Positions 61,391 through 64,000 of a stretch of 64,000 nucleotides of DNA are shown in pieces. Each line of letters begins with the position of its first letter. Positions within the stretch are counted from its first letter, which is position 1. A program made the position numbers and the translations under genes. The notes beneath the pieces are model-generated. The model worked only from the letters and a program-made list of their open reading frames with translations. It did no database searches and was not told the origin of the DNA. The DNA is from Atherix ibis (taxonomy: Eukaryota; Arthropoda; Insecta; Diptera; Athericidae), in assembly GCA_958298945.1 (NCBI GenBank), contig OY282607.1:32087000-32150999 (forward strand), given 5' to 3'.

Positions 61391-63128
61391 GTCTTAATTT
61401 TTTTAATAATTTTTTTATCAAAAGCTTAACAAATATCTAAACACCTACCGAAACAATTATTTGATAAATGAAGGAGTTCCCGTTGAACCAGCATCCAGCA
61501 GACTGTAATTTTTGGTCGAAAATCAAAACTCTTTTTATAAAGGTGTTCAAACTATGAAAAATTCATAAAGATTTAGTCAGCGGAAAGTGTTATCAATTGC
61601 ACATTATATAAGTTCACTTTCATATTGAATTGCATTTTTTCCAAACATTACAGAGTACCTTTCCTTTACAAATAAATACGACAAGTTGGCAGAAGAAGAA
61701 AAAAAAACGCCACTCAACATTTTACATAAATAAACAAATAACAAATAACAAATTTCAAATAGAATAAAAAAAAACATCAAAATAATTAGTTTTAATCATT
61801 TTTCATGGTTTCTTTTTTTTTGAATAAAATTCCTATTACTGGTCATTGTTAGTTTGTCCATTTTCTTAAATAACAAAATATCTAAACGCTCACTTTTGTT
61901 ATTGTCATATTCAAGTATAGATCATTCATGGTTTAAAACTTTAGATGACATAAAAAAAATTATATATAAAAAATTGTTTTCAATGCTGCCTACACTAGTA
62001 CCTAAATACACCTGAGGTTAAAATTAAAGGAAATGCCATAAAAATCAAGTTTTTTACTTAGTTTTATCCAATAATAGTTGGAAATACGGACTTTTTTTTT
62101 GGGGTGGTCGTATTTTCATTATAAAAAACAGAAAATCACATAGAATAAAAAGGTAGAAAAATAACAAAAAATTATGGTAAAATTACAAGAAAAAAACGGT
62201 AGCCCAAAACAATGGTGTACTGTGTATGATGACGCTGTGGTCAACAGGGTATAAAATTGTTCAATTTTGAATGGAAGCCGATGATGGAATGTGTGTACGT
62301 ACACGTACAGTACTGAGATGGAGATGGAATCAGTTGGTCAGATTGGAGCTTTTCCATTCATTTGTTTTTATTCTAGTTTTTTTTTTAATTTTACAATAGG
62401 GTGCGTTGAGCTTCAAGGGACTCCCCATTATGTGCGGGTATGTCACGTAAGAGTTACGTTGCGGTTTTGGTTACGAATTCAAACGTTTAGAAATATTTTT
62501 CTATTGGGCAAAGCATAGTAAATTATGATCAATCTTATTATAGCAAAAAAAATATGCACGTGCATACCATGGCTAGTTATTTTAAACTGAAATAGAAAAA
62601 AACTACAATAACAAACAAATAAACTCTCTCACATTTATTACAATGTCAGAGGTTTTGTGATGTAATTCAAAATGCTAGGGTAATTGGTGTATAAGCAATT
62701 ATTTTTGAAAATAATTGGAAAATTACTTTCGGTAAAGTGATTTCTTGGCATATTTATTTTCAACTTTGACAAAAATAAATTTCTAACTCTATAAACACCC
62801 CCCCCCCTTCCTCCTTGTCATATTCTCTATTCCTAACCTAATACCCCCACCCACCCCTTAACCAGCAGTAAAAACTATGAGTATTCGTAACGTTAGCCAA
62901 AACGACCTACTGTAGATTGAATTCTAAAGAAAATACGATAATATTCGTTCGCTATTGTTAAAAATCAACGAAAATATAGAAGAAAAAAATACCTTTGAGA
63001 ACCCATTAACTAGTCAGTTGACTTGGAATTTTATTTACAATCTTCTTAAAATCTATACAAAAGTTGAAGAAAGTCTACAAAACAGTATGCTCTACATTTT
63101 TTATACAAATAACAATATTATTATCAGG
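61391..63128. other. Unassigned AT-rich DNA
   Basis: No gene recognised. A run of ten C at 62798-62807 and C-rich words up to about 62870 stand out from the A/T-rich background. Confidence 0.45.
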
Positions 63129-63217
63129 CGTCCTGATTTTGCGACACTGGAACGCCTGCGTCTAGAACGCACTTGTATTGAGAGTTCGAATTCAGATTTA
63201 GTTGTCGTCAAAAGATG
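63129..63217 (+). other. Weak candidate exon
   Basis: An 89-bp segment of balanced base composition in A/T-rich DNA. It is preceded by ATTATTATCAG, which could be a 3' splice site, and followed by GTGAGT, a good 5' splice site. The frame reads RPDFATLERLRLERTCIE, then SSNSDLVVVKR. The pyrimidine tract is poor and no partner exon or protein family is recognised. It may be chance. Confidence 0.15.
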
Positions 63218-63540
63218 TGAGTTGTTGTGGGGTTAGTAAAAACATCTGAAAAAAAATCTTTAGAATCTTTTTGTTTTTATTTCAGTAACAAAAAGTCCTT
63301 AGAACCTCTTACTTAGAATGTAATGAGTTAATCAATTTTTGCTATGCAAAGTATAGTATACTCGTAGTTAAAGAAAAGACATTCTAAATTCAGATTATTT
63401 CATAAATATTTTTATTTTATTATATTTTATAAACCCTTAATATATTATTTCAAATTAATTTTTGATGTCTTTTTCGTATATTTCGAAATGTAATTCTACC
63501 ATTACTTAACAGATGTGAGTTTAAAAATGCTCTTATTTCA
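63218..63540. other. AT-rich spacer
   Basis: Nothing recognised. Confidence 0.45.
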
Positions 63541-63790
63541 AGGGTTGTTTGCACAAATGTAGCCCTACAAGAAAATGTCCAGCAACATCAAATCGCACAA
63601 TCTTGGAGGCCAATTGACATCACCAAATTGGAAATTACGCGTCCTGTGAAATGTTCGAATAATAAAGTCGAAATTTGTCATTTTGGTGGCTCATCATAGC
63701 GTAGTTTTGTTGAAACCACATATGATCCAGATGCAAATCTTCAAGATTAAACCAAAAAACTTCAAAACCCATTATCATACTGTTTTTAAA
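63541..63790 (-). pseudogene. DD41D-type transposase remnant
   Basis: The minus strand reads DLHLDHMWFQQN, where the second catalytic Asp would follow QQ but Asn stands instead. It then reads, in another frame, FGDVNWPPRLCDLMLLDIFL, matching NSDVNWPPRNCDLCPLDYFL of the element at 42.1-43.4 kb. The third Asp is preserved in LLD. About 80 codons of the catalytic core are represented, with frameshifts. Confidence 0.75.
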
Positions 63791-64000
63791 GAAATACGGA
63801 ACAATTAAATTACACCTTCAGACTTAAATTCGCAGATCACGATATATCCTCAATGTTCTCCCAACTAACTAACTCACTTGTACAGGAATTAAATAAAATA
63901 CTAACACCTCTTGTAAATGCGTTAATGTCCATTGTGTAAGTTTTAACGTCCGCCGCGCAGAAATAAATGTCTTCCTGTACAGCAAATTCCCTTACAATCC
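63791..64000. other. Window end, nothing recognised
   Basis: No feature recognised. Confidence 0.45.

Noticed and set aside
62798..62870. C-rich run as a possible structured or regulatory element
   Set aside because: A homopolymer followed by loosely C-rich words; there is no regular spacing of C-tracts that would support an i-motif or G-quadruplex.

Overview
The window looks like intergenic or intronic DNA of an AT-rich animal genome, most probably an insect. It has long A/T homopolymers, no bacterial-style gene packing and no operons. Most of what can be recognised is decayed mobile DNA: mariner-family DNA transposons, DD41D-type Tc1/mariner relatives, Jockey-like and R1-like non-LTR retrotransposons (LINEs), and one tRNA-derived SINE. 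I found no host protein-coding gene, rRNA gene or intact tRNA gene that I can support. The order of insect cannot be settled from sequence alone.

Layout. 1-13.4 kb is mostly unassigned AT-rich DNA with simple repeats and one possible LINE scrap. 13.4-14.7 kb holds a full-length but broken mariner with both terminal inverted repeats (TIRs) and its TA target duplication. 14.9-19.3 kb holds scrambled remnants of another mariner-type family (called family K here), a LINE scrap and an exact 40-bp tandem repeat. 23.45-24.73 kb holds a second type of mariner, which has a second copy at 43.76-44.98 kb. 26.7-28.94 kb is a minus-strand LINE split by a third mariner type (27.28-28.49 kb). 33.85-35.24 kb is a three-unit tandem array of about 476 bp with a small open frame and a diverged relative near 51.0 kb. 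37.4-38.6 kb holds an R1-like LINE C-terminus followed by a decayed copy of the split LINE. 40.76-40.98 kb is the SINE. 41.2-47.4 kb is a cluster of K, DD41D, LINE, mariner and truncated mariner pieces. 49.8-53.8 kb holds a LINE scrap, a foldback element, a DD41D remnant and the best LINE copy, with its YADD motif. 55.9-58.1 kb holds a 29-bp palindrome, a K copy and a GC-richer duplicated module. 60-61.4 kb is a LINE with a K fragment inside it. 63.5-63.8 kb is another DD41D remnant.

Every transposase and reverse transcriptase carries stops, frameshifts or deletions, so nothing here looks autonomous. The relationships still give a partial history. The LINE at 26.7-28.9 kb was in place before a mariner landed in it at a TA. 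The two copies of one mariner type carry different lesions, which means they were inserted independently from a better source. The DD41D and K families are older. I did not find a convincing new biological system. The least explained features are the 476-bp array and its relative, the GC-richer duplicated module at 56.8-58.1 kb, and the foldback element at 50.4-50.8 kb.
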